A stretch of DNA of 64,000 nucleotides, taken from Adiantum capillus-veneris. Taxonomy: Eukaryota > Streptophyta > Polypodiopsida > Polypodiales > Pteridaceae. The stretch lies in contig CM043960.1 of the NCBI GenBank assembly GCA_014529385.2, forward strand, positions 72,801,910-72,865,909, given 5' to 3'. Below, piece after piece: positions 20,929 to 33,038 of the stretch. The notes under the pieces are model-generated. The model saw only the letters and a program-made list of their open reading frames with translations. It did no database searches and was not told the DNA's origin. Made by a program: the position numbers and the translations under genes. Position 1 is the stretch's first letter, and each line of letters opens with the position of its first letter.

Positions 20929-21529
20929 TGTCACAAACTGGTGACGTGGCTGCCCTGTACACACACACACACTGCCCGCTGTAATGATGACGTGGTAGCC
21001 CTGTACGGATCTAGAAATCACGCAGCCCTGCTGATGTGGCATGCCGTACGGGCCGTACGGAAGCCAGTGAATTGCAGTGCTTTTTGCGGCGCTGTTTACG
21101 GCAGATAGCAGCAGCTTTTTGATTTGCTTTATTCTACGCAATAAGCAAGAGAGAGAGATAGCTTTATTTCTCTCAAGCAAGGCTTGTGAGAGAAAAGTTG
21201 CTTTATTTTTACAAGGCTTTATTTACAGCTTTTGGGGCTCTGCTTTTGGCATCCCTTGTAAAACCTTTATAAGTGGGGGCAGGCCTCCCACTTCTCAGAG
21301 CATCTGGACGTAAAGTCTGAGAGTGAGAGCCTCCCACTCCTTTGTACTTTGAGTTGCAGATTAATACAAAAAGAAATACCAAAAGGGAAGCCAATCTTTG
21401 GGGCCAATATCTCTAGGCACAGAACTCCGCCGGGCTGTGTCGAATCAATTGTGAGGTGTGAACTGTTTTGAAGCGAAATTCTGTCGTGTCGCAGTAGAAT
21501 CTTGACTTGGAGTGTCCAAGTCTGTTACA
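20929..21529 (+). repeat. Putative G2 3' LTR
   Basis: It starts TGTCAC after the purine run AAGAAGGGGGTA and probably ends TCTGTTACA at 21529. The 5' partner is outside the window, so the exact ends are not confirmed. It shares its tail (AAATACC, TTTGGGGCCAA) with the LTR-like sequence ending near 23003. Confidence 0.55.
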
Positions 21530-23003
21530 CCCAACGTGTGCAAAGGAGGGGTAATGATGGACCTAACACATCAAATGTACATACGGAATCAATGCAATAG
21601 AAGTGTGCATCGCCCTTAAAAGTGTTAAAGGTATTATGCTCACTTCTATCATATATGGAAATGACAAAAGTATGAAGGTCCCATTAAGTCATTTGTATCT
21701 TTGGGTTATGAACTTTCTTGCGGGTACATGCGATGATAAAAGCGTGCTAACAACACAAGGTCATCAATGGCATGTATATATGGCATGCAATCGAGGACAT
21801 TTGCGATTTCAAGAGGAGGGTATGTCACGAGGACGTGGCAACTGCTAATTACTATCACGAGAACGTGGCAGCTGCTAACCTTAGTTGTTGATTTCTTTCC
21901 GATGATTTTTATTTAATTTTTGAAGTCACAAATGGCCGGGCATTGTGAAACGGTCGACAACCGAGAGTTTCACCCAAAGTTGGGAAGGGCAGGTCGCCAC
22001 GAGATGGTCGGCCAGTCGGCACTAAAATCTGGGCAGTAAAAGGGTTTCTAGGCTCAGTTCAAAGTCATTCAGGCCCCCCTTGCTACACTTATAAGTCGGT
22101 GGCTACTAGGAATCAACTCTAAAGAGGCAAACTGGACACATGGAGGCTCCTGATGCACTTGCCAAATCTACATGAAGAGGGGGCGCCCATTTCAAGAGAG
22201 GAGGCTGATTTTTACTCCCCAAGTGATTAAAGTGTGTGTGTGAGTAGTGGGTGCCCCGGTGCAAGTGATCACAGCTTTAATGGAAAGCTTGCCTTCCCCC
22301 TTGCTCTATGTAGCGCGATGATTTGCTCTTGTCCATCTCTCTCCCCCCTTTTGCACATATGGTAATGCCCCACTAGTTGGGCTCCCCCACACGTACGCAC
22401 AATTCCATCACGAAGGATTGCAAAAACGGAGAGTTTTCTCGCATGAAAACTCATCCTTTACAAAGGGGAATTGTTCCATTGCGTGCGGGAGCACTTGAGG
22501 CATGCGTAAGTGTGCTCGCTCCGCTCGAAACGGTCCGAAACAAAGAATTACAGCCTGTTGTGTTTTTCTGCAGGTTTAGGGTTTCGCACCTGAATTGCAG
22601 GGAATCGCCAGGGGAGCCTCGGAAAGGCCTTCGGATGCGAGTACAGGGCTGTAGGCACCTAACAATGGCAAAACAGAAAATTACAGCATGCTGAAATTGA
22701 CCTGCAGCTCACCGTAAAGCTTCCAGAATGTGGGGAAAAGCGTCCTAGGCGTGTACTTTTGACCTACATGGATTTTGCGTCATTGTGCTGGAGAAATTGG
22801 GTCAAAAACCTGCGATTACAGCCATGGACAGGTCCGGACAGCTTGGTGGGAATAAGGTGAAAGTGATCGGATCGTTTCTTTGCACTAAGAATAAAGAAAT
22901 ACCGAAAGGGGCGCCATTCTTTGGGGCCAACAGGTGTCAACGTTTGCTTGGTAGCGCTCTAGCTTCCAAATTGTGTGTGTTTGAAGTGTCAATTCCTATT
23001 ACA
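21530..23003 (+). mobile_element. Remnant of another LTR element (3' end and LTR)
   Basis: After about 290 bp of unclear sequence a purine tract (AAGAGGAGGGTA) precedes TGTCACGAGGACGTGG at 21824, the same boundary layout as in G2. The LTR-like part runs to about TATTACA at 23003 and shares TTTGGGGCCAA with the G2 LTR. No coding region was recognised. ORFs of 100-120 codons here (22377-22694, 22785-23147) show no domain. Confidence 0.4.
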
Positions 23004-23458
23004 TTTATTTGCAAAGTTTCTGTGTGTCCTAAAGTCTCAGGTAAAGTATCGAGTGAAAACAAAAGTCTACCGCCCTACGGGCCGTTTTCAAAGACTGCTC
23101 TAGTAAGCACCTCTATCTCCATGAGGGGGCCACTCACTCCGCTCTAATGATCTCGTGTGGCACGGAGGCCTTGGCTCTAATCAGCCAAGAGATCATAGAT
23201 ACCAAGGGCTTCTCCATACCTCTCCACCCATCCTAACCCACAGAGGATCCTCAAACCTGAATCCCATAGAGCATGGCTGAAGCTACCAAGGTATCAAAGA
23301 GCCAGAGCTTTGTTCGGAGTTCCTGGAACTGAACCTGCGAACACATCCTCTCCACTCCTCTCAGGGCCACATACGCTCTGGTCAGTCTTCAAGGAAAATT
23401 TTGGCCCAATGAAGACTACCCCAAGATAAGTGTATGTATTTGTGTACTCCACGGTCTC

Positions 23459-24054
23459 CTAACCACAAGTGAATGTAGATGTTGATCTCTTGCTCCACAG
23501 CGGTGTGGTGTTAACCTTGGTTTTACGAAGGTTTACACACAATCCACTATCCTCCGCAAAGCTATGTAATGCATCCAAGTGTGGCTGCATACCCTCCGGT
23601 GAGTGAGAGATCAACACAATAACATCGGCATATAAGAACAATGGAATCCATGTCCCTGCCAAGTGGGCACCTCGGTCACCCTCTCTGTTAATGTAATAAA
23701 AAACCTCATCTATATACATACCAAATAGAGTAGGAGTCAATGGACAGCCTTGTTTCACTCCAATAGTGGAGTGAAATAAATCAGATATCCGCTGTGAAGT
23801 GCGTGCATGTCCGACCACTGATCTGTATAGAGCCATGATCCCCCAAGTCAACTCAATGGGCACTCTCATGTCTTGTAGTCTGCAATAGTGGAGTGAAGTA
23901 AATCAGATATCCACTCTTGAGTGCGTGCATGTCCCACCACTGATTTGTATAGAGCCATGATCCTCCAGATCAACTCAATGGGCACTCCCATGTCTTGTAG
24001 TTTGTGCAACAATCTGACTTTGGGGACCATGTCAAATGCTTTACAGAAATCCAC
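23459..24054 (-). pseudogene. LINE reverse transcriptase palm fragment with 123-bp tandem duplication
   Basis: The RT palm is visible in two overlapping frames: DFCKAFDMVPK and a GVPIELIWRIMALYKSVVGHAR segment, the latter present twice because 23761-23883 is repeated at 23884-24006. The catalytic YADD is YADV. The element is dead. Confidence 0.72.
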
Positions 24055-24318
24055 AAAGCTACAATAAATCCGTCTCCCATGTGCCCTACCCTCCTCAATG
24101 ATGGCTCTGAGTGTCAGAATATGGTCTAGAGTGGAGAAGCCTCTCCTAAAACTGGCTTGTCCCGCTGCTCATATGCTCTCACTCTCTACCCATCTGCTCA
24201 ACTATTGCTCAAGGATAGATGCATACAAGCATGCCAATGTGTGTCGAATCATGATAGTACAGTAGTTTCCATGCTCTGGATCACCTGCCTTGAAGATAGG
24301 CACAATAGTAGACAATCT

Positions 24319-24654
24319 CTAAGTCTCAGGTAGACCCTCACACATGACACAATTGAATGGAACTGCAAGAACCTCTGCCAGCATATCTCTAGCATGTACA
24401 AAGTGCTCTGCTACTAGACCATCTTGATCATGCGCCGTCCTGGTCCTCATCCTGTCAATGGCCGTCTTTACCATCTCAGTGGTAAAGAAGGTACTCGTAG
24501 ATGGGCATGGCTCAAGAGGATCTGGAAGGGGTGTCTGTCCATGGACCGTATATAAGGATGTTGCATATTGACCCCACACATCAGGAAAAGTAATCACTAG
24601 GAAAGGGGAGTGCTCATGAAAGAAACGCCGTTCCTCTCTTGAGTCTCTACTCAT
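24319..24654 (-). pseudogene. LINE reverse transcriptase N-terminal fragment
   Basis: A 111-residue open stretch with RT fingers-region sequence (TAIDRMRTRTAHDQDGLVAEHF, VPFNCVMCEGLPET). It is part of the same decayed LINE. Confidence 0.65.
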
Positions 24655-25093
24655 ATAAGTCTCGTTCCATTTGAGCTAGGAATGCTCGCTTCTTCCGTTG
24701 CACAAGGCGCTTGAAGGCTATCCCAAACTGTCTGTGATTCATGACCCCTAGGAGAAGATCCCTTTGAAGCTGTGCTCTCTTCTCTCTACACTCCTCGTCA
24801 TACCAACTGTTCTGAGGCATGGTCCGAGAACGGCGTCTCTGATCAGGCAGCCTCTACTGCTGCACCATGCAATGTCTCAGTCAGTAACCTGGTGATCTCC
24901 TCCACTGAGTCCTGGCCTGGCTGTTGTACATCGACGACTATAGATCTCCTCTGTATAAACACAGTCAGTCTCTGGTGTAAATGTACAGCAGGTATGTGTT
25001 CTCCCTCCTGACACCTAGGCTGTACTGTACTGAAAGGAGACGGAACGTGTCAAGAGAGCATGATCCACTGCTACAACCACTGGTCTTGGTCCT

Positions 25094-25096
<3 letters not shown>

Positions 25097-25165
<69 letters not shown>

Positions 25166-25181
25166 GAAATGAAATGAAATG
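25097..25181. repeat. (GA)n microsatellite followed by (GAAAT)n
   Basis: GA repeats 25097-25162 run directly into GAAAT units 25161-25181. A second GA run is at 25240-25264. Confidence 0.95.
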
Positions 25182-25264
25182 TTATATTAACGTCTTCAAA
25201 AGGCCATAGTGACCTATGAGACCAGAAAGTTACAAGGTGGAGAGAGAGAGAGAGAGAGAGAGAG

Positions 25265-26207
25265 TTTGAATGTATGAGAAAAGGTATAAGGTTCAAGTGG
25301 CTGGGTTAGGTGATTGTGGCAAGCTACAGGAGGCTGAAGTGGCTGGATATGGGCGATGGGGCAAGCAGTGCAATGGCAAGCAAGGGTTGGGCAGGTCGGA
25401 CAGCAAGCAAAGGACTGAGACTCAACGGAGCAGCAATGCAGATAAACTGTGCAGGGTTACACGGCCAGGTGAGCCTCTCAGCTGCAAGATGAACACATCA
25501 AATGGATAGCAATCATTTTCTGAGGATTTGGAAGACACCTACAATAACTCTTTTATCATCCTTGGAGAAAAATCTTTTGTTATTTAAAGCTCTTTCACAT
25601 TGATATGTCTATCTATAGTTGTTTAGAAGCCACTTGGCTGGTGAATGTACTTGGCAAAGAATAAATTTCATTTTTGGACATGAGCCGGAAATTGAAGGAG
25701 TCCACCAGCAGTAGTGAAGGAAGAGAAAGTAGGAAAGATTCATGTTCACAGGATATCCTCAATGATCTAGCCGTGCATAGCCTTCCAATCACTCTGTAAA
25801 CTAAAAGCCTGGCTCAAGGGCAACTTTGGTTTGTAAACCGTTCACAGAGTATTCTGATGGCAGCTGCTGAAATGGCAGAGGCGAACGCAATGGGAGTTGT
25901 TAGTAAGAAAAAGGAAGTGGGAAAGAACAGGGGGCACCACAGGGTCTCCTTCAAAAGTTCCTTAGTATTGGCAGCATTGGAACCCCATATGAGAAATAGA
26001 CTCCATACCAGAGTGCACAGTGAGGAGAGGTGAGGGTGAGGGCAGCAGGGAGTCAATCAGCACATTGTTTGGTGTGCTGATTATGGGCGTTCCAAAGTCC
26101 TCACTGCATGGGGGTCCATACCTAATACCCTTTCCTGAGATCTATTTTGATATTGTATTTTGCATTTTAGTTTTATCTCAAAATGAGAATTAATATGACA
26201 CAGAGGT
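25265..26207. other. Unassigned sequence left of LINE-P
   Basis: No coding region or repeat was recognised. If EGY1 is intact, this is intron 5 sequence. It ends with the left target-site duplication of LINE-P (26192-26207, AATATGACACAGAGGT). Confidence 0.4.
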
Positions 26208-26208
26208 G

Positions 26209-27107
26209 ACATCCCCATCTCAGTCTGCTTTCCGGGTTTACGGAGGGAGTACCTACCACTTCTTTCCAGGATTGGCTCCGCCATCGGGACTGTCCTGGAG
26301 ACACCTCGTACGGCAGCATCAATAGCTGCCAAGGCGGCTGGCATCCCCTCAATTCGAGTTTTGGTCAGAGATACCCACACGCTCCCGAAGGTCATCCTTC
26401 AGCCTTGGGTGAGTGGGGGTTGGTTTAGACAGAGTGTGGAGTACTCGGGTCTCCCGAACCAGTGCTTCATTTGCCGACAGATGGGCCACCTAGCGAAGGC
26501 CTGTCCATGGAGGAGGCCACGACCTGCACCCCAACCTCAACCCCAGCCTGCCAAGGCTGGGCCGAAGCCACAGTCAGCGGCACAGGGCACAGATTCAGGG
26601 CCACCCTCCGAGCCTGGGGCTCCAGCGGAGGAGGGGTGGCAGCAGGCCCGTGGCCGTCGACGCCAGGAGCCACAGCGACAGCCTGGCACTCAAAGTGGCC
26701 CTCAGGTACCTACTCACCACTTTGGTCCTCTTGAGCAGGAGGAGTCCCCTACGCCAGCCTCCACCTCCGCTTCACCCTCGACAGCCGCTCCCCCTTCAGA
26801 GTTCCCCTCCTCCTCCTCATCCTCCCCCCCGCCCTCTGCTCCCGTCGCCTCTCCACCTCGCCCCTCTACCTCTGTCGCCCCACCCCGCTCCTCTTCCCCT
26901 CCGCTCCCCCCAGCCCCTTCCCCCCCCCCCCCTCCTGCTCCAGTTCCACAGTCGACTCAGGAGACTGGTCCCTCGCCGGCGGCTAGGAGATCTCTTGGCA
27001 GCGCCTTTGCCACAAGTCGCCTAGCGAGAGAGGGTCAGGTCAGCCCTTCTTGCGGCCCCCTCTGCAGATTCAGACATCTTCCCTTGCAGCTATCCCTCGT
27101 GGTCTGA
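26209..27107 (+). pseudogene. LINE-P ORF1 (3' part) with zinc knuckle
   Basis: It begins inside ORF1: ISVCFPGLRREYLPLLSRIG equivalents precede VRDTHTLPKVIL and the CCHC knuckle CFICRQMGHLAKAC, the DUF4283/zf-CCHC layout of plant L1 ORF1 proteins that bind LINE RNA. A long Pro/Ser-rich tail follows. A CCC-run near 26929 and frameshifts break the frame. Confidence 0.78.
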
Positions 27108-27696
27108 CGAGCATTGACCTCTGACGCCAATGGGATTTCTTCGACTACGGGTTCACTCGCTTTCTCGGCGATTCCGCAGCAGACCACGAGGCAGCCTGCT
27201 CTAGGGTCCATGCTTTGTTCCTCGCTGCTAGGGGGACAGAGGCCTTGGACTCAGCAGTTGGTTTCTCCTTCCCCCTCTGTGGTAGGGCCGAGACAGAGTG
27301 GTCCCTCGACTCAGTGTTGGGATGGTTGCATACACAGGTTCTCGAGTTCTCTCATCACATGGGAGAACTTGGAGTTACAGATTTGCTGCAGACTTTGTGG
27401 CCACTGGCCAAGTTTGCGGTGACACCCCCAGACTCAACAGGATGTAGGCACATTGTGGTGTACTTTTTTGTTGATACGCAGTGTTTGCCTTGCTATGTAT
27501 ACATTCATGAGGACTCCTGGACAAAGGAGGTTGCTTTACGCACGGCTCGCTCTGCTTGGGCTTGGGCTAGGGCTAGGCACTCACTGCAGTCTCGCCTATC
27601 TAGAGGACGCTCGGATGCGGATTACTCCCCATCCAAGCCAGCCTCGAAGATAGCCCGTCTTGCTGCTGCGGCAGCATCTGTTCTCTCTTGCTCCCC

Positions 27697-28602
27697 ATGA
27701 GGATCGTCTCGTGGAACGTGCAGGGACTAGGTGGGCCCCAATTTTAGGGACAGCAGGGCCGATTGCGTCAGGAGCTTTAGCGTTGCCTTGTGGGAGGAGA
27801 GATTGATCTCCTTATGCTTCAAGAGCACCATCTGTGTGAGAGCCGCATTCGGCGATGTGGTCAGATTTTGCGTGGACGATATGATACCTTTTGGTCAGCT
27901 GCTTTTGGACCTGGAGGCATCCAGGGTGGGGTATGTATGACTATTGCGGATTCATTGCAGCACGCCATTGTGGGCAGAGGGATTATTGTGCCAGGTAGGG
28001 CTCAGTGGATTACTATGCAGGTTCAGGGTGGCCTTGTGGGCTTCCTGAACATCTATGCGCCCAATGTGGCGAGTGCTCGTGCAGAGTTTTGGTCACATAT
28101 TGTTGAGTCTTTGCCGCAGGCTGACCATTGGTGTGTAGGAGGGGACTTCAACATGTTGGAGGACCCTTCTGACAGGATTGGAGGCAGCCATGCTACTGTG
28201 CATGGAGTCGAGTTAGCAGCTTGGGAGAGGTTGTGTATGACTTTGAGGGTCTCGGATACATGGCAGCACTCTGGCTTTGTGAGGCCTCCAGCCAGTCTTG
28301 CCTTCTCTAGATCGGACCGCAGAGTGGGACGAGTGAATCTATCGCGGATAGATCGCTTCTACACTAGTGACCACTTCAGTGACTTAGGGGGATCAGTGGG
28401 CATCTTGGTAGGGACATCCTTCTCGGACCATGCACTAGTGATCCACAGACAGGTAGAGGAGTGGGAGCACGATGCTTCGCATCCCAAAGCGGGTCTTGTT
28501 GGACTCAGCACTCAGAGAGAGGGTAGAGGCTCTCTGGAGAGAGGGCATGGACAGCCAAGTTCTACCTGCAGACAGAGTGGCCTTAGGCCTAGCTCAACTT
28601 AG
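27697..28602 (+). pseudogene. LINE-P endonuclease domain
   Basis: The ATG at 27697 gives MRIVSWNVQGLGG, the classic start of the apurinic-like endonuclease of L1 ORF2. The frame shifts near 27740, then from 27790 shows LLMLQEHHL (catalytic Glu), YAPNV, WCVGGDFNMLEDPSDR and the ending FSDHA. These are the residues that nick target DNA for target-primed reverse transcription. Homologous to LINE-M 34349-33600. Stops and frameshifts mean it is dead. Confidence 0.82.
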
Positions 28603-29836
28603 CCACTTTTTTCTCCAGGAGTCTCTGGCTCGCCGGGCTACAGCGAGAGAGGAGGAGCAGCGTCTCAGACGAGGCATTGCTTCACTACAGAGGATGCAGG
28701 AGCAGCATCCAGACAGTCCATGGTTGGAGGAGCAATTACAGCAGGCTTGACAGGAGCTTGCTAGCACAGAGGAGAGGCGTCATGAGTTTGCCTTTCACCG
28801 ACAGGCATCTCAGTGGACTCAGGTGGGTGACAGAGTGACTGGTGTTTTTTTTGAGATAGTGAGACCTCGGCACTCGCATGCCAAGGTCAATCAGTTGAGG
28901 AGACCCGATGGGTCAGTTGTTTGTGAGCTGAGGATATGCGTGCAATTGCTACTGACTTCTACCGTGAGTTACTGTCGGCTGAGTCCCAGTCAGAGCGGTA
29001 GGATACATGTAGGGAGCAGGTGTGGGCACAGATGCCTTGTCTTGTGACTGAGGAGATGCGCCAAAGGCTAGAGATGCCACTTCAGCTTGAGGAGCTGCAC
29101 ACGGCTCTTAGGGCCCTCCCTCGTGGTAGCTGTCCAGGTGAGGATGGGCTGACTCCCAGCTTTTTCTTGGAGTACTAGGACCTGCTTGGCCCAGATCTTT
29201 GTAGTGCCTTTCAGTACATTTTGCACACAGGAGTGATGCCGGATAGCATGAGTGAGGGCCTGATTTACCTCATTCCAAAGGAGGGTGGCTCCTTGGATGA
29301 GATTCGACAGTGGCGCCCCATCACCATCCTCAACTCAGCCTACAAAATTCTTGCCAAGGCTCTGAGTTTGAGGATTCAGCCACTCTTGGAGAGCCTTATA
29401 CATGGGACTCAGACAGGTTTTGTCAAGGAACGCAGTATCCTTGACAACATCTTCACTTTCTGGGAGGCTTCTACCCAGGCACGGCTCCGTGGGGAGGACC
29501 TTGTGATTCTTCTTCTCGATTTTCAGAAGGCATACGACAGAGTTGACTGGGACTTTCTAGAGGGCACTCTACGCAAGATGGGCTTCTCAGATGCTTGGAT
29601 CAGAGGGGTGTCAGCTTTGTACAGACAGGCTCACAGTCAGGTGCTTTTGGCAGGAGGTAGAGGTGAGCGTTTCATGCTCACACGCTCGGTCAGATAGGGT
29701 TGTCCTCTTGCCCCCTTTCTCTTTCTGTTCTATGCGGAGGCGATGAGCAGATTTTTGGTGTCACAGCAGGTTGGTCTGAGGGGCTTAGCACTCCCTTTTC
29801 GGGGAGATGAGCTACTGGACGCTGAGTTTGCCGATG
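28472..29836 (+). pseudogene. LINE-P linker and reverse transcriptase, cut by LINE-M
   Basis: The linker coiled-coil (REEEQRLRRGIASLQRMQEQ) leads to RT motifs: GLIYLIPKEGG, WRPITILNSAYKILAKALSLR, LLDFQKAYDRVDWDFLEG and, after an in-frame stop at 29696-29698, GCPLAPFLFLFYAEA and EFADDSALY (the F-x-DD box at about 29826). Right at the catalytic box the LINE-M insertion splits the gene. Other stops are at about 28750 and 29178. Confidence 0.85.
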
Positions 29837-29852
29837 ACTCAGCCTTGTACTT
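29837..29852. other. Left target-site duplication of LINE-M
   Basis: ACTCAGCCTTGTACTT; the last T merges with the poly(T). The right copy is at 36908-36923. It gives the exact insertion point in LINE-P. Confidence 0.88.
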
Positions 29853-30301
29853 TTTTTTTCCAAGAAAAAGATCCTTCTATTAGTTAATGAAAACTGCCCA
29901 TAGGGCTACATCCACCTCTGCAAGAGAGGGCTACAACAAGCATGATGGGGAGACTCTCCCAATGAAAAAACAGCATATATACAATGGGGCTAAATCAAGA
30001 AATGGGAGGAGGGAAGAGCCACACAGGTGGACAGTAGTGCCATCTGAGCACCCCCTGGACCATGGTGTAGAAAGGCCCAGGGCACCAGAGTCGAAGGAAA
30101 GCCTCGCGGCGCTCCCGCATGCGGTCGGAGCTGCCCTGTAGTCCCTCAAGCTGTCCTCTGAGAGTATGGATCAGCTCTAGCCAAAAGTCACGAACAGTCT
30201 CTGCTGGTGGCACAGGGCGAGCCTCAAAGATGCAGAAACAACGGGCCCGCCAGATGAACCAAAGAGCTAGGCCGCTGATGAGCTCCTAGCACTCCTCTCT
30301 C

Positions 30302-30646
30302 TCACTGCACCACTCCTGTGGAGTAAGGTCTGTAGCAGGCTGGAGTGCAGGTCGCCCCCCCCTGTATCACTATCATCCTGCTGGTGGAAGATAGCTCAAA
30401 CTGTAGTGCCGGGCCCGTGAGGGTGGACCAAGCTGCTGCCCCCCAAGTGTACTGTCGAGCCGCGGAGAGGGCAGGCATCAGCCGAAGAACTCGTAGCCAC
30501 ACCTGCTGGGCCGAAGGACAGTCCCAAAGACAGTGTCGTTGACTCTCCACCAACTGGTCAAAGGCTGTACATGCGGCCGAGAGACCACTATGCACAAGCC
30601 AGCTTCCTACTGCTGTGGCTCTGTGTGCAACCAACCACTGGAACAA
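30302..30646 (-). pseudogene. LINE-M zf-RVT-like C-terminal end
   Basis: FQWLVAHRATAVGSWLVHSGL and VESQRHCLWDCPSAQQVWLRVLRLM resemble the zinc-binding zf-RVT domain at the C-terminus of plant L1 ORF2 (the pattern of Cys, a distal His and Cys-Pro-xxx-xxVW). The first Cys pair is partly lost in this copy. Positions 30647-31141 are the same region in decayed frames. Confidence 0.7.
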
Positions 30647-31141
30647 AGTGACGCGCCTCGGCTGTCTGGAGTCACACAGCCTCTGTCAAAAAGCTGCCAA
30701 GAACTCAACTGTGAGACCCTCCTCCTGCCAATGACGTGTTGCAGCGGGGCGGGCCTCTCTCTGCGCTGCAAGTATATGACGTCCAAGCCGAACAGTGTAC
30801 TGAAAGAAAGGGACTCCTGGGCAGTCTGCAAAAGAGAAGGGGTCCCTCCATAGCCACTCACCAGGATCCCACTGTACTCGTGCCAGTGGACAACACTCCT
30901 AAGCCCATAGCCTCCAGTGTCCTTCCTCGAGAGTTGCTGGGTCAGGGTCTATGACGCAAGTCCTCCCACAGATGCCCACAACTCGGATCCTCTAGAAACA
31001 GCACTTTGCTACCTGCGGGGCCTCTACTGTAACTCGCTGTAATCGTCCCCCACCCTGAAGCTCAAAGAACAGGGCTGGGACAATCTCTGAACAAGCCCTG
31101 ACTGAGATGAGAACCTCCAGTCGTGTGAAGGCTCCCATCCA

Positions 31142-32122
31142 TCAGGGTGCTACAGGCTCGAGAGGCGTGAGCCACTCAACTGGAACTGACTCTGAGATGT
31201 CCTGATACATGCTCTGAACCCCTCTCATGCCCTGTAGCTGGACACCCTGCACCTCCTCTGACAAACCTGTGAACTCTAGCCAGTCACCTAGAGAGCGCGC
31301 TGGACCTGCTACCATGGGACCCCATGAAACATGAGGTCTACTCCCAACCAGGTGGCCTCTCTGAGTGCTAACCATGGGGTTCCAAACGAGGGGCTGTCGT
31401 AGGCGCTCCTCCGTGCATGTCGGTTGTCTCTGCTCTAGGCCACGCCGTAAGAGCTCCCAAGAGCGAAGCAAACTCACAGCGAATCGGTCCTCCAGTCTCC
31501 TGCTCAAACCAACTCGGCGCAACTCTGTAAAGATCCATCTGGTCGAAGGTTGCCAAGGGCCTCCTGACTGAGGCACCCTGGCACGAAGCCTCTGCAGCAA
31601 GAACTCTTTCCAAGGCTCCTCGCCTGGAAGAAGTCCTCTGACGACGAACTTCCCAAGAAGGGCTCTACTCTGCTGTGCTGGATCAATGATCCCAAGCTCT
31701 CCCTGAGAACAAGGAAGTGTGATGACCGACCAAGCCACCTTGGCTTGGGCAACCTGAGTGTCACAACCTGACCAAAGGAAGTTCCTGATTAGCCTCTCTA
31801 CCTGGCTGATACAAGAACTCGAGAAGATCCAGCAAGAAGTGATGTACCACATAGTTGCCAACAACACCTGGTTGGCAACTACTACTCTACCAGCCAGCGA
31901 AAGTCGTGCTGAGCTCCAGTGGAACAGCTTTCTCCTGATGGACACGAGAAGAGGAGCAATCTGCTGCTCGGGGGACAAATCCAAACCAACCTGACAACCC
32001 AAGTATCGAACTGCAGTCCCTGGGAGAATCCACCTGAAACCCTCTCCTGGCATCCACTCTGGCACAGGAGCACTGCCAACCGAGAAAGCCACTGTCTTTC
32101 TCCAGTTGATCAATGCGCCCAA
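31142..32122 (-). pseudogene. LINE-M post-RT region of ORF2
   Basis: It directly follows the RT palm in another frame: GALINWRKTVAFSVG is the conserved segment after the DD box, then LGCQVGLDLSPEQQ, a thumb-like VERLIRNFLWSG and AWSVITLPCSQGELGIIDP. These are typical of plant L1 RT C-termini. Homologous to LINE-P 36965-37745 and the copy at 49793-50770. The frame break from the RT lies near 32130. Confidence 0.8.
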
Positions 32123-32138
32123 TGCACAGTAGAAGGTC

Positions 32139-33005
32139 TCAAGAGCCTGACCACACCTGTGTAAATTGGCCTCCTGGCCCTCTTAAGTACAAGGCTAAGT
32201 CGTCGGCAAACTCAGCGTCCAGAAGCTCATCTCCCCGTATCGGGAGTGCTAAGCCCCTCAAACCAACCTGCTGTGACACCAAAAATCTGCTCATCACCTC
32301 CGCATAGAACAGAAAGAGAAAGGGGGCAAGAGGACAACCCTGTCTGACCGATCGTGTGAGCATGAAGCGCTCACCTCTACCTCCTGCCAAAAGCACTCGA
32401 CTGTGAGCCTGTCTGTACAAAGCCGACACCCCTCTGATCCAAGCATCTGAAAAGCCCATCCTGCGAAGCGTGCCCTCTAGAAAGTCCAAGTCAACTCTGT
32501 CGTATGCCTTCTGAAAATCGAGAAGAAGAATCACAAGGTCCTCCCCACGGAGACGTGCCAGGGCAGAAGCCTCCCAGAAAGTGAAGATGTTGTCAAGGAT
32601 ACTGCGTTCCTTGACAAAACCTGTCTGAGTCCCATGTATAAGGCTCTCCAAGAGTGGCTGAATCCTCAAACTCAGAGCCTTGGCAAGAATTTTGTAGGCT
32701 GAGTTGAGGATGGTGATGGGGGGCCACTGTCGAATCTCATCCAAGGAGCCACCCTCCTTTGGAATGAGGTAAATCAGGCCCTCACTCATGCTATCCGGCA
32801 TCACTCCTGTGTGCAAAATGTACTGAAAGGCACTACAAAGATCTGGGCCAAGCAAGTCCCAGTACTCCAAGAAGAAGCTGGGAGTCAGCCCATCCTCACC
32901 TGGACAACTACCACGAGGAAGGGCCTTAAGAGCCGTGTGCAGCTCCTCAAGCTGAAGAGGTATCTCCAGCCTCTGGCGCATCTCCTCAGTCACAAGACAA
33001 GGCAT
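32139..33005 (-). CDS. LINE-M reverse transcriptase
   Basis: A 288-residue open stretch with the RT core: LHTALKALPRGSCPGEDGL, GLIYLIPKEGGSLDEIRQW, ITILNSAYKILAKALSLRIQ, TGFVKERSILDNI, ILLLDFQKAYDRVDLDFLEG, RQGCPLAPFLFLFYAEVMSR and the catalytic EFADDLALYL. Both Asp residues of the F-x-DD box and the first palm Asp (LLDFQKAYD) are present. It works with the ORF2 endonuclease in target-primed reverse transcription. It is one segment of ORF2: a stop just upstream (at about 33008) and a frame break downstream interrupt it. LINE-P has the same region split at the box. Confidence 0.87.
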   Translation of the reverse strand: MPCLVTEEMRQRLEIPLQLEELHTALKALPRGSCPGEDGLTPSFFLEYWDLLGPDLCSAFQYILHTGVMPDSMSEGLIYLIPKEGGSLDEIRQWPPITILNSAYKILAKALSLRIQPLLESLIHGTQTGFVKERSILDNIFTFWEASALARLRGEDLVILLLDFQKAYDRVDLDFLEGTLRRMGFSDAWIRGVSALYRQAHSRVLLAGGRGERFMLTRSVRQGCPLAPFLFLFYAEVMSRFLVSQQVGLRGLALPIRGDELLDAEFADDLALYLRGPGGQFTQVWSGS

Positions 33006-33038
33006 CTGCGCCCAAACCTGCTCCCTGCATGCATCCTG

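Larger units (their letters stand above)
23140..25090 (-). mobile_element. Decayed non-LTR retrotransposon (LINE), minus strand
   Basis: Scattered RT pieces read on the minus strand. At 24654-24319 are the RT N-terminal motifs AIDRMRTRTAHDQDG and HARDMLAEV. At 24054-23866 is DFCKAFDMVPKVRLLHKL. At 23869-23459 are GVKQGCPLTPTLFGMYIDEV and the catalytic box LYADVIVL, where the second Asp of DD is Val. Frameshifts and stops separate the pieces. It belongs to a different LINE lineage from the L1-like copies to the right. The right end meets a (GA)n tract at 25097. Confidence 0.75.

Noticed and set aside
22377..23147. ORFs of 105 and 120 codons as host genes
   Set aside because: No domain, no splice context, and they lie in LTR-like sequence.
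25814..26056. Possible EGY1 exon on the minus strand left of LINE-P
   Set aside because: The translation shows no similarity to the EGY1 C-terminus.
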